Shown here: positions 6,376 to 6,727 of the stretch, one piece after another
Layout of the letters: the number at the start of each line of letters is the position of its first letter
Numbering within the stretch: position 1 is the first letter of the stretch
Assembly: GCA_943326975.2 (NCBI GenBank)
Contig: CALPVI020000099.1
Location: forward strand, 1 to 6,727
Direction: 5' to 3'
Source: Actinomyces viscosus
Lineage (GTDB): Bacteria; Bacteroidota; Bacteroidia; Flavobacteriales_D; Crocinitomicaceae
DNA length: 6,727 nt
Position numbers and translations under genes: made by a program
Notes under the pieces: generated by a model
What the model was told of the DNA's origin: nothing
The model's database searches: none
Seen by the model: only the letters and a program-made list of their open reading frames with translations

Positions 6376-6727
6376 TTAAAAACGACCTGAATAATCAAGT
6401 ATTGCTATGTAAATAGCTATGATCAACAAAAGGAAAAATAAAATTTTTGACCACAGATGTTCCACAGAAATATTTTTTTCATTGACAACACGCGTTTTAG
6501 ATAATTTATCATGCCAACCTTCAGCACCAAAAAAAGAAAAAATTTCAAATGGAATTCTTCTACACAAAGTGCGAATCATTATTTGACCAAAACTCAATTT
6601 AGAATCATCAAAACTAACAACTCTTGATCCTGTTAAAATTTTCGCAGGTGTTATTCCAAATAAAAATTCAAAAAGTATATAGTAAAGAAAGTATAACACT
6701 ATAATTAAAAACAACTCAAATAACTCA
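6376..6727 (-). CDS. RDD-family membrane protein, C-terminal part (5' end outside window)
   Basis: The frame is open to the right window edge, leaving the last 116 residues; the TTG at 6714 is an internal leucine codon, not a start. The fragment begins in a hydrophobic helix that runs into FEFLFGITPAKILTGSRVV, the RDD-family 'E..fG.TpGK...g.rVv' motif. The conserved RTLCRRIPFEIFSFF and GWHDKLSKTRVV follow. The second glycine of the usual TPGK is alanine here. A further helix (about 20 residues, LWSKILFFLLLIIAIYIAILDY) precedes a short polar tail. RDD proteins are small integral membrane proteins; some members have been linked to ion transport, but the role of this subgroup is not known. The missing part should hold the Arg-Asp-Asp motif region and the first helix. 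Confidence 0.85.
   Translation of the reverse strand, partial: ELFELFLIIVLYFLYYILFEFLFGITPAKILTGSRVVSFDDSKLSFGQIMIRTLCRRIPFEIFSFFGAEGWHDKLSKTRVVNEKNISVEHLWSKILFFLLLIIAIYIAILDYSGRF

Noticed and set aside
6376..6714. A complete 112-residue gene starting at the TTG at 6714
   Set aside because: The frame stays open to the window edge, and the RDD domain lacks its first helix, so the gene is cut by the window.
1..6727. Mobile element, defence island, CRISPR or tRNA
   Set aside because: No transposase, integrase, repeat-spacer array, target duplication or tRNA cloverleaf was seen on either strand; the helicase alone does not make a defence system.

Overview
The window is AT-rich and reads as an ordinary stretch of a Bacteroidota chromosome, most likely from the order Flavobacteriales. 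The case rests on three things. Several genes are preceded by the Bacteroidota promoter form (a TTTG-like -33 element and a TAnnTTTG -7 element) and lack a Shine-Dalgarno sequence. The thioredoxin reductase and serine hydroxymethyltransferase proteins look flavobacterial. The flanking partial genes are Bacteroidota-style surface and RDD-family proteins. A narrower placement would be a guess.

Layout, left to right. Bases 1-431 are the 3' end of a plus-strand gene for a surface protein with a carboxypeptidase-regulatory-like beta-sandwich. It converges on a minus-strand SF2 DEAD/DEAH-box helicase (500-2014), with a shared hairpin between the two stop codons. A 374-base AT-rich spacer with two divergent promoters separates the helicase from plus-strand trxB (thioredoxin reductase, start corrected to the ATG at 2389). 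trxB ends in a strong terminator whose T-run overlaps the stop codon of a convergent minus-strand gene. That gene (3426-4235) encodes a DCC/DUF393 domain fused to about five membrane helices. Upstream of it on the same strand is glyA (serine hydroxymethyltransferase, 4353-5627), separated by a strong terminator, so the two are probably separate transcription units. glyA has a perfect TAnnTTTG -7 box followed at once by a 15-base dyad. Next is a plus-strand secreted protein of 135 residues (5901-6308), then a shared terminator, then the 3' part of a minus-strand RDD-family membrane protein that runs off the right edge.

The genes are mostly single-gene units in convergent or divergent pairs, each ended by a recognisable hairpin. 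There is no clear multi-gene system: no mobile element, CRISPR array, RNA gene or defence cassette was seen. trxB and glyA are core metabolism (thiol redox; one-carbon and glycine supply). The most interesting items are the DCC-membrane fusion, the dyad at the glyA transcription start, the stand-alone helicase with an unassigned C-terminus, and the secreted protein with a GxEPxW motif and conserved-looking cysteines.
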